52,533 nt of DNA. Origin: Turneriella sp. Its GTDB lineage: Bacteria > Spirochaetota > Leptospiria > Turneriellales > Turneriellaceae. Made by a program: the position numbers and the translations under genes. Positions 16,726-23,843 of the stretch are shown piece by piece. The stretch lies in the NCBI GenBank assembly GCA_019186965.1, contig JABARV010000026.1, positions 1 through 52,533 of the forward strand. The letters run 5' to 3'. The notes beneath the pieces were generated by a model. That model did not search any database and was not told the origin of the DNA. It worked only from the letters and a program-made list of their open reading frames with translations. The stretch's first letter is position 1. Every line of letters begins with the position of its first letter.

Positions 16726-17463
16726 ATGCTTTATAACCCATTTGATAAATTTTCCGATGTAACGCGTTTTCGCGCAGACGATGACGACGACGATGACGAC
16801 GATCACAAAAAAGACAAAAACAAAGAAAAGGAAAAAGAAAATTCTACATCTTTAGGCGAACGCCTGGCAGAGCGATTTTTAGATAACCGCCAAATTTTTC
16901 TATGGGGCACTGTCACCGATCGCTCTGCGCAATCGATTGTTGAAAGAATGCTTTTTCTTGAATCCAATGCTCCGGGAAAACCCATCTACTTTTTTATCAA
17001 CTCCCCCGGCGGAGTAATTACCTCTGGAATGGCAATTTACGACGTCATGAAAATGATTTCTTCTCCCGTCTATACGATTACAATGGGAATGGCCGCTTCC
17101 ATGGGCGCAATCCTTTTAACCGTAGGGGAAAAAGGACACCGGTACGTATTTGAACACGCGAAAGTGATGATCCACCAACCCCTTATTAGCGGCCAAATTA
17201 TAGCTCCTGCGCTTGATATCAAAATACAAGCAGAGGAAATTAAAAAAACTCGAAACGAACTCAACCGTATTATTGCAGAAACAACAGGGCAACCGTTGTC
17301 ACGAATCGAAAAAGATACCGATCGCGATTATTATTTAGACGGCAAAGGCGCTGTAGAGTACGGCCTTGCAGACAAAGTGCTTACCAGCTTTAGCCAGTTG
17401 GGATTATACACCACCGAAAAAGAGACAAAAAAAGAAGAAAAGAAAAAATCTAAAAAATCGTAA
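16726..17463 (+). CDS. clpP: ClpP-family serine protease with poly-Asp N-terminus
   Basis: The product has 245 residues against about 195-205 for usual ClpP. The extra length is an N-terminal leader holding nine consecutive Asp (18-26), then a Lys/Glu-rich segment to ~39, and a C-terminal Lys/Glu tail (KKEEKKKSKKS). The protease core has FINSPGGVITSGMAIYD and the triad Ser125 (GMAASMGA), His150 (MIHQPL) and Asp201 (TDRDYY). The usual Gln of GQAASMGA is Met here. It would degrade proteins delivered by ClpC, encoded in this window. The acidic leader sits where ClpP normally has its axial pore loops, so gating or docking may be altered. Sure that it is ClpP-like and probably active. Confidence 0.92.
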   Translation: MLYNPFDKFSDVTRFRADDDDDDDDDHKKDKNKEKEKENSTSLGERLAERFLDNRQIFLWGTVTDRSAQSIVERMLFLESNAPGKPIYFFINSPGGVITSGMAIYDVMKMISSPVYTITMGMAASMGAILLTVGEKGHRYVFEHAKVMIHQPLISGQIIAPALDIKIQAEEIKKTRNELNRIIAETTGQPLSRIEKDTDRDYYLDGKGAVEYGLADKVLTSFSQLGLYTTEKETKKEEKKKSKKS

Positions 17464-17491
17464 TTACGTTTTTAAGTTTTATAAGTCGCGT

Positions 17492-18844
17492 TTAAAACAC
17501 CACCCGCGCCGAAAGTTCGGTGTACCAACCCATGCCGCTTGTGGTGTACTCACCGCGGGGGTTGCCGGTAAAGATGTTGTTCTGCCAAGTGAGGGTGAAA
17601 TTAAAGAGCGGCGTGTACGTGAGCATTTGCGAAGCGATGAGGGTGCTGTCGCTTAAATTGGTAAATCCATTGAGGCCGAGCGTCATGTCGTTTACAAAAA
17701 ATTTTGCCACCGTCATAAAAAATCCTAAGTAGTGCATGCCGTAGTAATTGGGGCGATAAACGCCGTTTTGCACAAAATAACTCACGAGCACGGCGTTCTT
17801 GTCGAATATATTTTCTTTGTAACCCGCTCCGTTGTAAAAGTATTCGAGATTTATACCCAAGCGATCGGCAACATCGAAGAGCTCGAAGCTGCGCCCCACG
17901 CTCAACACGCCTTTGAAAACCGGTGTGTCGCGCAAGAGATACGTTGTGGGACTTAGAGCGTTAAAAGTTTGGCTGTCGATGCGCGGCCGGTTATCGCCCA
18001 TTGCAAACGTGGTTTCGAGGCGCACGTCGACGGTTGCAATGCGCGTGCTTCCCTCGGCAATCCACGTGGGCACTTTATTTTTACCAACAACCGTGCCGAA
18101 CGCAAGCTCGCCGTATTGAAGCGCGAGCTCTGCTTTGAGTGCTTGCAACATATCCTCCGCTCGGTTCGAGTTGCCGACGCCGGTGAACGAATAGAAATTA
18201 AAAAACGTCCCCACCGGAATGTGCATGCGCAATCCGTATGTACCTTCGCGGAACTGGAAAGCATCGGTGGTGCTGCGCAGTTCAGCGTTGATGACATCCG
18301 ATGGGTTCCAAAAAAAACCGCGCCCCCACACCAAAACTTGCTTACCCACGCGAAAATACACCGCACGCGCAATGTTGGTGTCGACGAACGCCTCGGTGAA
18401 ACGGTAATCGGCGTTGGTTGTCTCGCTATACGTTTTTGTTTGGCCGGTTGTAGTGTCTGTCATCGTCTTTAATTCGGATTTACTCTGTGCATAAATATTG
18501 TTCATAAAATTGACAATCGCCCGTGTGCCGTGCCGTGCACGTGCTTCGAGAGTAAAATTATTTTGCAGCCGGTTATTGAGTTGGTTCTTAGCCGTCGATG
18601 TGCTCTTCGCCAAAAGCCAATCGCGGTTCATCGCGTACGCGTTGCGGCTGTTGATGGATCCCGAAAAGGCGACGCCTTCTTTCTCGGCGGCGTCTTGAAC
18701 GGTGTCGTCCTTTAATTTTTCAACCGGCGTCACCGTTTCTTCGGTGAAAAGTTGACTTTCATCGAGTGGGATTTCCTCTTGAACTGAAAAGAGCGGCTGC
18801 GATAGAAAAGAAAATCCGACTGCGAAAAAAAGCGAACGTCTCAT
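17492..18844 (-). CDS. Outer-membrane beta-barrel of the export locus (DUF1302-like)
   Basis: The product has 450 residues. N-terminal signal FFAVGFSFLSQPLFS, a short acidic linker, then alternating amphipathic strands with many Tyr/Asn/Phe and a terminal aromatic residue (SARVVF), the hallmark of a beta-barrel. The segment YFRVGKQVLVWGRGFFWNPS followed by DVIN resembles the WGxxxFxNPxD motif of DUF1302/RTX-associated barrels. Such proteins often accompany LolA-like periplasmic carriers and an inner-membrane pump (RND or FtsX type). Its ATG overlaps the stop of the LolA-like gene as ATGA, so the pair is translationally coupled. It ends 28 bp from clpP (convergent). Family call moderate, membrane location sure. 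Confidence 0.75.
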   Translation of the reverse strand: MRRSLFFAVGFSFLSQPLFSVQEEIPLDESQLFTEETVTPVEKLKDDTVQDAAEKEGVAFSGSINSRNAYAMNRDWLLAKSTSTAKNQLNNRLQNNFTLEARARHGTRAIVNFMNNIYAQSKSELKTMTDTTTGQTKTYSETTNADYRFTEAFVDTNIARAVYFRVGKQVLVWGRGFFWNPSDVINAELRSTTDAFQFREGTYGLRMHIPVGTFFNFYSFTGVGNSNRAEDMLQALKAELALQYGELAFGTVVGKNKVPTWIAEGSTRIATVDVRLETTFAMGDNRPRIDSQTFNALSPTTYLLRDTPVFKGVLSVGRSFELFDVADRLGINLEYFYNGAGYKENIFDKNAVLVSYFVQNGVYRPNYYGMHYLGFFMTVAKFFVNDMTLGLNGFTNLSDSTLIASQMLTYTPLFNFTLTWQNNIFTGNPRGEYTTSGMGWYTELSARVVF

Positions 18845-19596
18845 TTACTTAAATTTTCGAGGTACGCTTTGGTGAAAATTTTGCGGTCGAGTTTTTTGAG
18901 AGACACCCCTGAAATATCGAGGATGGTCTTATTGCCTTTTTCAAATTCATCGACGAAAATACCTTTGAGTAAAATATACTTGCCTTGAATTTGGGTGTAC
19001 TTAATGAAATATGCGGTTTGCATGAGTGTCCCCGAAAGTGAATATGATTCAACTTTCAGTTGCAAGAACGTATCTTTCTCCACCCAATAAATTTGTTTGG
19101 GGTAGGTTACATCGCGCACTTTGGCGACGACGGTAAACTTCCACACTTTTTTATTCCCGAGCGTCGTTTCGGTGATGTCTTCTTTGCCGTGCGCGTCAGT
19201 GAAGGGTTTATAAAGCGTGGTGAGCTTTTTTCGCTCAAAGTCGCCCGCCTTGGTGTCGGTGCCGTTGATGCTCTCGTCGCGGTTGATGTGTTGGAACGTG
19301 CGCGTATTTTGGCGGTACATCCAAAAATTGCTGCCGGTGCGCAAGTAACCGTTGCCTTTTTCACTTTGTGGTTTTGTCGTCACCATTAAGAACTCGTCGT
19401 CGGCGTCGCGGCGGAAAAACAGCGTTTCAAAATTTTTAACGCCTTGCCCGACTTTCTGCTGCGTAAGCGCCACCTTTGCCGAAAAATCACTTACCTGCGA
19501 CATGCGGCTGTCGATTTCACGAAGGATGTGATTCACATCTTCTGCGCTTAATGCGACGAGGGGTAGAAAGCAAAATACAAAAGTTATTCTTTTCAT
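18841..19596 (-). CDS. LolA-like periplasmic carrier (outer-membrane lipoprotein-sorting fold)
   Basis: The product has 251 residues with a signal peptide (ITFVFCFLPLVALSA) and a LolA/RseB-type half-barrel fold: REIDSRMSQVSDFSAKVALT at the start, FWMYRQNTRTFQHI, GNKKVWKFTVVAK, and PKQIYWVEKDTFLQLKVE. This pattern fits the outer-membrane lipoprotein-sorting family (PF17131-like) that is usually encoded with an MMPL or FtsX-type pump. It likely carries a lipid or lipoprotein through the periplasm to the adjacent barrel. The start has a good Shine-Dalgarno (GAGGAG). The pump genes lie 4.2 kb away on the same strand, beyond an accessory island. Cargo unknown. Confidence 0.8.
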   Translation of the reverse strand: MKRITFVFCFLPLVALSAEDVNHILREIDSRMSQVSDFSAKVALTQQKVGQGVKNFETLFFRRDADDEFLMVTTKPQSEKGNGYLRTGSNFWMYRQNTRTFQHINRDESINGTDTKAGDFERKKLTTLYKPFTDAHGKEDITETTLGNKKVWKFTVVAKVRDVTYPKQIYWVEKDTFLQLKVESYSLSGTLMQTAYFIKYTQIQGKYILLKGIFVDEFEKGNKTILDISGVSLKKLDRKIFTKAYLENLSK

Positions 19597-19739
19597 AGAG
19601 GCTCCTCGATATTTTACAGCTATGCAACAGCGCGTACACTAAAAGGCTGTTGATTGCTGTGCGCACTACCTCAACGTTAAACAGCAATAATGGTTTACAC
19701 CTTAATATATATTCCAGCAAGTAATTGCCAAGGTATATA

Positions 19740-19940
19740 ATGAGATTAGTTGATTTAGCATATCAAGAACTGCAAAGATTACCGCAGCCGATAGTCCAAG
19801 AAGTTATTGATTTTATTGGATATTTGGCACAGAAGCACGGAATGGACGACGCAAACTTAATGTTGGCGCAGACAGAGTCCCTCTCGAAGACATGGGAAAA
19901 TGTCGAGGATGATGCTTGGAATGATTTTAAGCCCGTTTGA
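19740..19940 (+). CDS. Antitoxin of MazF-type pair (DUF2281-like)
   Basis: The product has 66 residues from ATG 19740 (TTG 19725 in frame is an alternative). LAYQELQRLPQPIVQEVIDF fits the N-terminal helix of DUF2281-type antitoxins (L-x-x-LP-x-x-x-x-x-EV-x-DF). The C-terminal half (SLSKTWENVEDDAWNDFKPV) is acidic and probably disordered, as in toxin-binding tails. Its end overlaps the start of the MazF-like gene by 20 bp. AT-rich TATATAAT runs into the start codon. No palindromic operator was noticed. It would neutralise the downstream ribonuclease and repress the pair. Confidence 0.7.
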   Translation: MRLVDLAYQELQRLPQPIVQEVIDFIGYLAQKHGMDDANLMLAQTESLSKTWENVEDDAWNDFKPV

Positions 19941-20253
19941 GTTGCTCACAATCAATTTCCCTTTTTCAGATATAACTCGCGCCAAGCAAAGACCAGTTGT
20001 GGTACTCACACCTACAGACCGGAATGGTGATTTCATTTGTCTCTCTGTCACCTCTAACCAAGGGCATCCGGATTCAATTCGCATTGAACAGGCGGATCTG
20101 AAGAGTGGTACATTACCAAAGACTAGCTTTGTCCGCTATGACAAAATATACACCTTGCATACTTCGCTGATTCGATATAGAGTTGGTGCATTAAGTGACG
20201 CAAAATCTCAGGAAATCAAAATGACATATTGCAGTAAACTTGGGTGTAAGTAA
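19921..20253 (+). CDS. PemK/MazF-family mRNA interferase toxin
   Basis: The product has 110 residues from ATG 19921 (Met codons at 19900, 19909 and 19912 in frame lie deeper in the antitoxin). Features of the MazF SH3-like barrel: FELLTINFPFSDITRAKQRP (basic loop before PVVVLTP), DFICLSVTSN, and LPKTSFVRYDKIYTLHTSLI, in which the conserved strand leads to the catalytic region. Members cleave mRNA at specific short motifs and slow growth until the antitoxin recovers. It overlaps the antitoxin gene, as is usual. Two hairpins lie in the 115 bp after it. Family call firm, target sequence unknown. Confidence 0.85.
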   Translation: MILSPFELLTINFPFSDITRAKQRPVVVLTPTDRNGDFICLSVTSNQGHPDSIRIEQADLKSGTLPKTSFVRYDKIYTLHTSLIRYRVGALSDAKSQEIKMTYCSKLGCK

Positions 20254-20267
20254 TCTGCTATGACCAT

Positions 20268-20343
20268 ATTTTGACTTGATGCAAAGACGGAGCAAGTCAA
20301 AATGTCTTGTAAATCCGAGCCGCCTTCGACCAGTTTGCTCGGA
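20268..20343. repeat. Two hairpins between mazF-like and Cys-repeat genes
   Basis: First: ATTTTGACTTG (20268-20278) and its perfect complement (20293-20303) with a 14-nt loop. Second: TCCGAGC (20314-20320) and GCTCGGA (20337-20343) with a 16-nt loop. They could terminate the toxin transcript or be remains of an insertion site. Nothing else is seen in this gap. Confidence 0.5.
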
Positions 20344-20368
20344 GTAGCGGTAAAATTAAGAGGTTAAA

Positions 20369-20623
20369 ATGACAAAGTGTAAATACTGCGGTTCTTCATC
20401 GTATGGTAGTGGCTGCCCACATAGCCCTCACAAGAAACACGAACATAATGATGATGAAAGAAAATGTGTCTATTGTGGGTCCAGCTCTTACGGTTCTGGT
20501 TGCTCACACAGCCCAACTAAAAAACATATGCACGGCTCAGGCGCGAATAAATGCCGATACTGCGGTTCCAGCTCAACGGGGTCAGGCTGTCCGCATAGTC
20601 CACATGGGAAACATGAGAAGTAG
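20369..20623 (+). CDS. Triplicated Cys/His mini-protein (probable zinc binder)
   Basis: The product has 84 residues made of three copies of a ~27-residue unit, KCxYCGSSSxGSGCxHSPxxKH. Each has a CxxC pair, a third Cys and one or more His, so each could hold one metal ion, likely zinc. The three units differ at several positions (SYGSGCPHSPHKKHEH, SYGSGCSHSPTKKHMH, STGSGCPHSPHGKHEK), so the repeats are not a recent slip. The start has an AGAGG-like Shine-Dalgarno (AAGAGGTTAAA-ATG). I recall single-unit relatives in other genomes but no assigned function. A role in metal storage, or a DNA/RNA-binding adaptor, is speculation. Confidence 0.75.
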   Translation: MTKCKYCGSSSYGSGCPHSPHKKHEHNDDERKCVYCGSSSYGSGCSHSPTKKHMHGSGANKCRYCGSSSTGSGCPHSPHGKHEK

Positions 20624-20826
20624 GGGCTAGAGAAGGCGCTGTAACTATCCGTGCGATAAAAATTTAGCAGATATCTGAACCGTAATTTTGTCTTCTAAAG
20701 GAAAATATTCGGCGAAATAATTGTGCTACATTAAAGTGTCGCTATAGAGTCGGTGCTTTGCTGAATTTAAAGTATTACGTTTGCGATGTAAAATCACTTA
20801 ATTGAGTTTATCTACTTATCCGCAGA

Positions 20827-21102
20827 TCAATCTTGAAAAGCTGTAAGCTTATTGCCGGTAAAATATAAATATTGGGTCCCCAGATCCTCATACACCCATT
20901 GTTCCGAAGTACCGTGAACAGTGACGGTACGATTAACATATTTAGCTTCACCAAAACTTTCAATTACCATTTCTTTTGTCATGCCAACTGTAACCTTATG
21001 ATCCGTGATTAGTTCTGCATATTTTTTTCCAAATTTTTTAGTGACTTCTAGTAGACGTTTCTTTCTTCTCTCAGCCGCTTGATTCAAACAATACGCACGC
21101 AC
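20827..21102 (-). CDS. BamE/SmpA-fold small protein
   Basis: The product has 91 residues. The second half (KVTVGMTKEMVIESFGEAK, then SEQWVYEDLGTQYLYFTGNKL) follows the BamE/OmlA pattern of a short alpha-alpha-beta-beta-beta domain, in which VxxGMTxxxVxxxxGxP and a WxY strand are typical. The first 35 residues are basic (AAERRKKRLLEVTKKFGKKY), and no signal peptide is seen. Its start overlaps the end of the upstream lipoprotein gene by 19 bp, in another frame, so the two may be co-translated or may once have been one protein. A lipoprotein-plus-BamE arrangement suggests an envelope location. Weak evidence for function. Confidence 0.55.
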   Translation of the reverse strand: MRAYCLNQAAERRKKRLLEVTKKFGKKYAELITDHKVTVGMTKEMVIESFGEAKYVNRTVTVHGTSEQWVYEDLGTQYLYFTGNKLTAFQD

Positions 21103-21572
21103 CTTTCTGGTAGCGGCGTAAAGAAATACAAGTAATAGTTATCAACATAATCTTTATTCGCTTCACTAAAAACCCATACCTTACCTAAGTCCTCCGGTAC
21201 TACACAACTGGGCTCTGCCCATACTTGAAGACCACCGCTCTTAAGATGGATAAAATTTTCTTTTTGAGGTTCTCCTTTATAGCTACGATATTCCTCTCTG
21301 ATTAAGAGACTACCATCTCCTAGTAATCTCCAAGACTTTGGTTTTCCATAAGAAAACATTTCACTAAAATCGTAAGCTGGATAAAAAATGACTTTGCCAT
21401 CTGGTTTTAATTCTACGTAATTCGGTTTATCAACATCTTCTAAACTCTTTAAGATGGCCAGCTTATTTTCAAAGAATAATCGTAATTTGCGTTCATTCTC
21501 CGTGGGTGGTGTAGATTTGCATGCCGCAATTAAAATTAACAAAATGAGTTGAGAATACTTATGCCGAATCAT
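21084..21572 (-). CDS. Small hypothetical lipoprotein
   Basis: The product has 162 residues from ATG 21572, chosen because MIRHKYSQLILLILIAACKS is a clean lipoprotein signal with lipobox LIAAC; the frame is open upstream to 21623. The mature part has alternating charged and aromatic strands (KPDGKVIFYPAYDFSEMF, KSWRLLGDGSLLIREEYRS) that suggest a small beta domain. No family recognised. It overlaps the downstream BamE-like gene. Both lie on the minus strand within an AT-rich island, opposite to most genes there. The 252 bp upstream to 21824 hold no convincing gene. Confidence 0.6.
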   Translation of the reverse strand: MIRHKYSQLILLILIAACKSTPPTENERKLRLFFENKLAILKSLEDVDKPNYVELKPDGKVIFYPAYDFSEMFSYGKPKSWRLLGDGSLLIREEYRSYKGEPQKENFIHLKSGGLQVWAEPSCVVPEDLGKVWVFSEANKDYVDNYYLYFFTPLPERCVRIV

Positions 21573-21824
21573 TTTAGCAGAGTCCGTACAGAACCGGAAA
21601 ACTAAAAAATCGCATTGTGTCAATCCCGTTTCTTAGCCACGGTTGTGCAAAAAAAAAGTCTCAAAAATCGATTACGGATCAGCGAAACTTGCTCTACTTT
21701 TCGTCCCTCTCTAGGTGAAACTCTACTACATGTTACGAAGCGTAGTATAAATTCAACATTATCTACCATTGTTCCCACTTGACATTCACTCCCAGCCATA
21801 CGACGAACCCATAAAAACCTCATT

Positions 21825-22919
21825 ATGCCCAATAAACCAACAAATCTTTCTGAAGTATCCTTTGATACTCGAGATGCTGATATTTTTCGAATTGAAGACA
21901 CCAAGACAAAGATTTTAACGACACAAAATTATTTTTTTCCAAAATTAGAATTTCTAGTGCGCGAGTCTCTAAATTTGGTGCAAGAGGTTTATGACCAAAA
22001 CCCATACGATGTGATGACAATAGTTGCGAGACCCCGTCCACGGCCAGATACCAAACTAAATAGCGATTTTTCAGAAGTCTATCTTGGTATTGCTGGCAAA
22101 CGAATCCCTGGTAGAAATATCCATTTACGCAATCGTAATGGTAAAATCAAAAGTTTTCATGTAACAGGATTTTTGGTATATCGAATTGGTTTAACAGGTT
22201 CAATTCAAGTAGTTTTGAAAAATTATGGTTTTGGTGGAGTAACCCCATACAACAAAAAATACTGACGACAAATTGAGAAATTAATCCAAGAACATTTGTC
22301 AGACTTCAATAAAATATTTGATATAGGCCAAATCAGCTTTTGGGTAGCTTCAAGATTTCTGAGCTTACCCAAGTCTTTTAATCTTCATAATATGATAGAA
22401 TATTTAGAACATGATAATCTTCTATATTCGCCAATCGTTAATTTTCCGATGGATGAACATCGTGGCTTGCGCTCTCTTGTCTTGGCATTTGTCATCTTAT
22501 ACCCCATTGCATTCTCATTGACTCGCCTTGCTGAAGGCGAAAGAGTCGAATTCGGTAAGATGCTAAAACAGTTTAAAAAATGGTGGTTAAAAAACGAATT
22601 TTCAGTTGCTGCTTTAGATTTTGGGCAGCAAGAATCGAATGAAAAACAGTCGAAAGGCAAATCAAAAAAAATTAAACTACCTGAAATGGATAGCTATGCC
22701 ACTATTCGAGCAGGCACTTGGTGGCAGGTGCTCGCAAGAGATAACTGGACGTGCCTTTTCTGTGGTCGAACTGCCAAAGACGGTGTTTCATTAGAGGTTG
22801 ATCATATCATACCACGCTCAAAAGGTGGTAAAGACGAAATGAAGAATTACCAAACTTTATGTAAGAAATGCAATATAGGCAAGAGCAACAGAGACAAGAC
22901 TGACTTAAGAAAGAAATGA
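21825..22919 (+). pseudogene. HNH endonuclease-like protein interrupted by in-frame TGA
   Basis: One reading frame runs from 21825 to 22919 and is broken only by TGA at 22263-22265 (YNKKY-stop-RQIEKLIQEHL). Without it, the protein would have ~364 residues. The C-terminal part carries a complete HNH fold: CLFCG, then SLEVDHIIPRSKGGKD and LCKKCN, i.e. zinc-binding CxxC pairs around the DH...N catalytic centre. The N-terminal ~250 residues are not recognised; they may be a target-recognition region as in restriction-like nucleases. The stop could be TGG (Trp) mutated to TGA. TGA ends other genes here, even this one (22917-22919), so recoding is unlikely. A restart at TTG 22296 would leave the HNH part intact. 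Confidence 0.7.
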
Positions 22920-23090
22920 TGAACTCTCCGCTCTAGCGGCAGAGCTGTCTGCAGGGAGCAAAGGTCTTAGCGGTATAAGATTACGGACGACGCGTGCTAC
23001 AGGGAGGCGATGTGGTGAGTTTATCGACCGTATTTTAGTCTTTATGCAAAAGAACTTGCCAAGAAGACACATATGTTATAATATACGTGT

Positions 23091-23324
23091 ATGCCACAGG
23101 TTTCACTCTATTTAGACAATAAGACACTAAAGGCGGTGGAGACTAAAGCCAAGGCTAAAAAGATGTCCATTTCTAAGTACGTGAAAGAGGCTATCGAAAA
23201 GGATATTCATTCGAATTGGCCAAAAGACTACTTTAACCTTTTTGGCTCCATCAAAGATGCAACATTCAAGAGACCAAAAGAACTCGATTTAGAAAGAGAC
23301 CGCTTTAAGGCTCGATTCGAATGA
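23091..23324 (+). CDS. vapB: VapB-type ribbon-helix-helix antitoxin
   Basis: The product has 77 residues. The N-terminal strand PQVSLYLDNKTLKAVETKAK followed by MSISKYVKEAIEK is a ribbon-helix-helix DNA-binding motif; the C-terminal part, rich in Lys, Asp and Phe (DATFKRPKELDLERDRFKARF), resembles antitoxin tails that enter a PIN-domain active site. The start is close to an AT-rich TATAATATA (23077-23085), which would again give a very short leader. Its stop overlaps the vapC ATG (ATGA). It represses the pair and blocks VapC. Confidence 0.8.
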   Translation: MPQVSLYLDNKTLKAVETKAKAKKMSISKYVKEAIEKDIHSNWPKDYFNLFGSIKDATFKRPKELDLERDRFKARFE

Positions 23325-23713
23325 TATTTTTAGACTCAGATATTTGTATTCATTTTTTGAATGGCAGAGATGCTGATCTTATCAAGAGATTTCAGGCACA
23401 TTCACCGACAGATATCAAGATCGCCTCGATAGTCCATGCAGAATTATTGTTTGGCGTAGCCAATAGCAAAAAAATTCGTGAAAATGGTTCAAGACTGACA
23501 AAATTTCTTGAGCCGTATGATATTGTCCCTTTTGATAGTCGTGCAGCTTCGATTTATGCTCAAATTCGATTTGATCTAAGCAAAGAAGGAAACCTAATTG
23601 GCCCAAATGATCTAATCCTGGCTGCTACTGTGCTAGGAAACCAAGGTACCTTAGTGACGCGAAATGTAGGTGAATTCAGGCGTCTGAAAAATTTAAATAT
23701 TGAAATTTGGTGA
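23321..23713 (+). CDS. vapC: VapC PIN-domain ribonuclease toxin
   Basis: The product has 130 residues. PIN acidic residues are visible: Asp in MIFLDSDICIHFL, Glu in VHAELLFG, Asp in IGPNDLILAATVL, and the C-terminal TRNVGEFRRL. Members cut tRNA or rRNA loops and arrest translation. It overlaps vapB by four bases (ATGA), the standard arrangement. Directly after its stop is an imperfect 82-bp inverted structure that resembles an integron attC site. All catalytic residues are present, so the toxin is probably active. Confidence 0.88.
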   Translation: MIFLDSDICIHFLNGRDADLIKRFQAHSPTDIKIASIVHAELLFGVANSKKIRENGSRLTKFLEPYDIVPFDSRAASIYAQIRFDLSKEGNLIGPNDLILAATVLGNQGTLVTRNVGEFRRLKNLNIEIW

Positions 23714-23843
23714 TTACTAACTTGCGAACTACACCCAACAAATTTGACGCGCTGCGTGCTCCCTGATGCCGTAGTTCCACCTGCGAGGCTAGCGGTAATT
23801 CTTGTTGGTTGTAAAATTCTATCTTTAAAAACAAAAAATAAAC

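Larger units (their letters stand above)
19600..23840. other. Accessory island splitting an export operon
   Basis: Between the LolA-like gene and the FtsX permease genes, all minus strand and probably once one operon, lie about 4.2 kb of small genes on both strands. The composition of 20.6-23.7 kb is visibly more A+T-rich than its flanks. Contents: MazF-type pair, Cys-repeat mini-protein, BamE-like protein with lipoprotein, broken HNH gene, vapBC. No integrase or transposase and no clear direct repeats at the borders were found. The insertion is an inference from gene order. Confidence 0.5.

Noticed and set aside
20268..20343. Hairpins after the mazF-like gene as an attC site
   Set aside because: The two stems are separate perfect hairpins and lack the R/L core pairing and the GTTRRRY box.
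21620..21904. Minus-strand frame of 94 codons upstream of the small lipoprotein
   Set aside because: Overlaps the start of the HNH-like gene, lacks a ribosome site, and the translation has no fold-like pattern.
22263..22265. TGA read as tryptophan or selenocysteine in the HNH gene
   Set aside because: TGA ends many genes here (also this one), no selenocysteine hairpin was noticed, and only one such case exists. A mutation is simpler.
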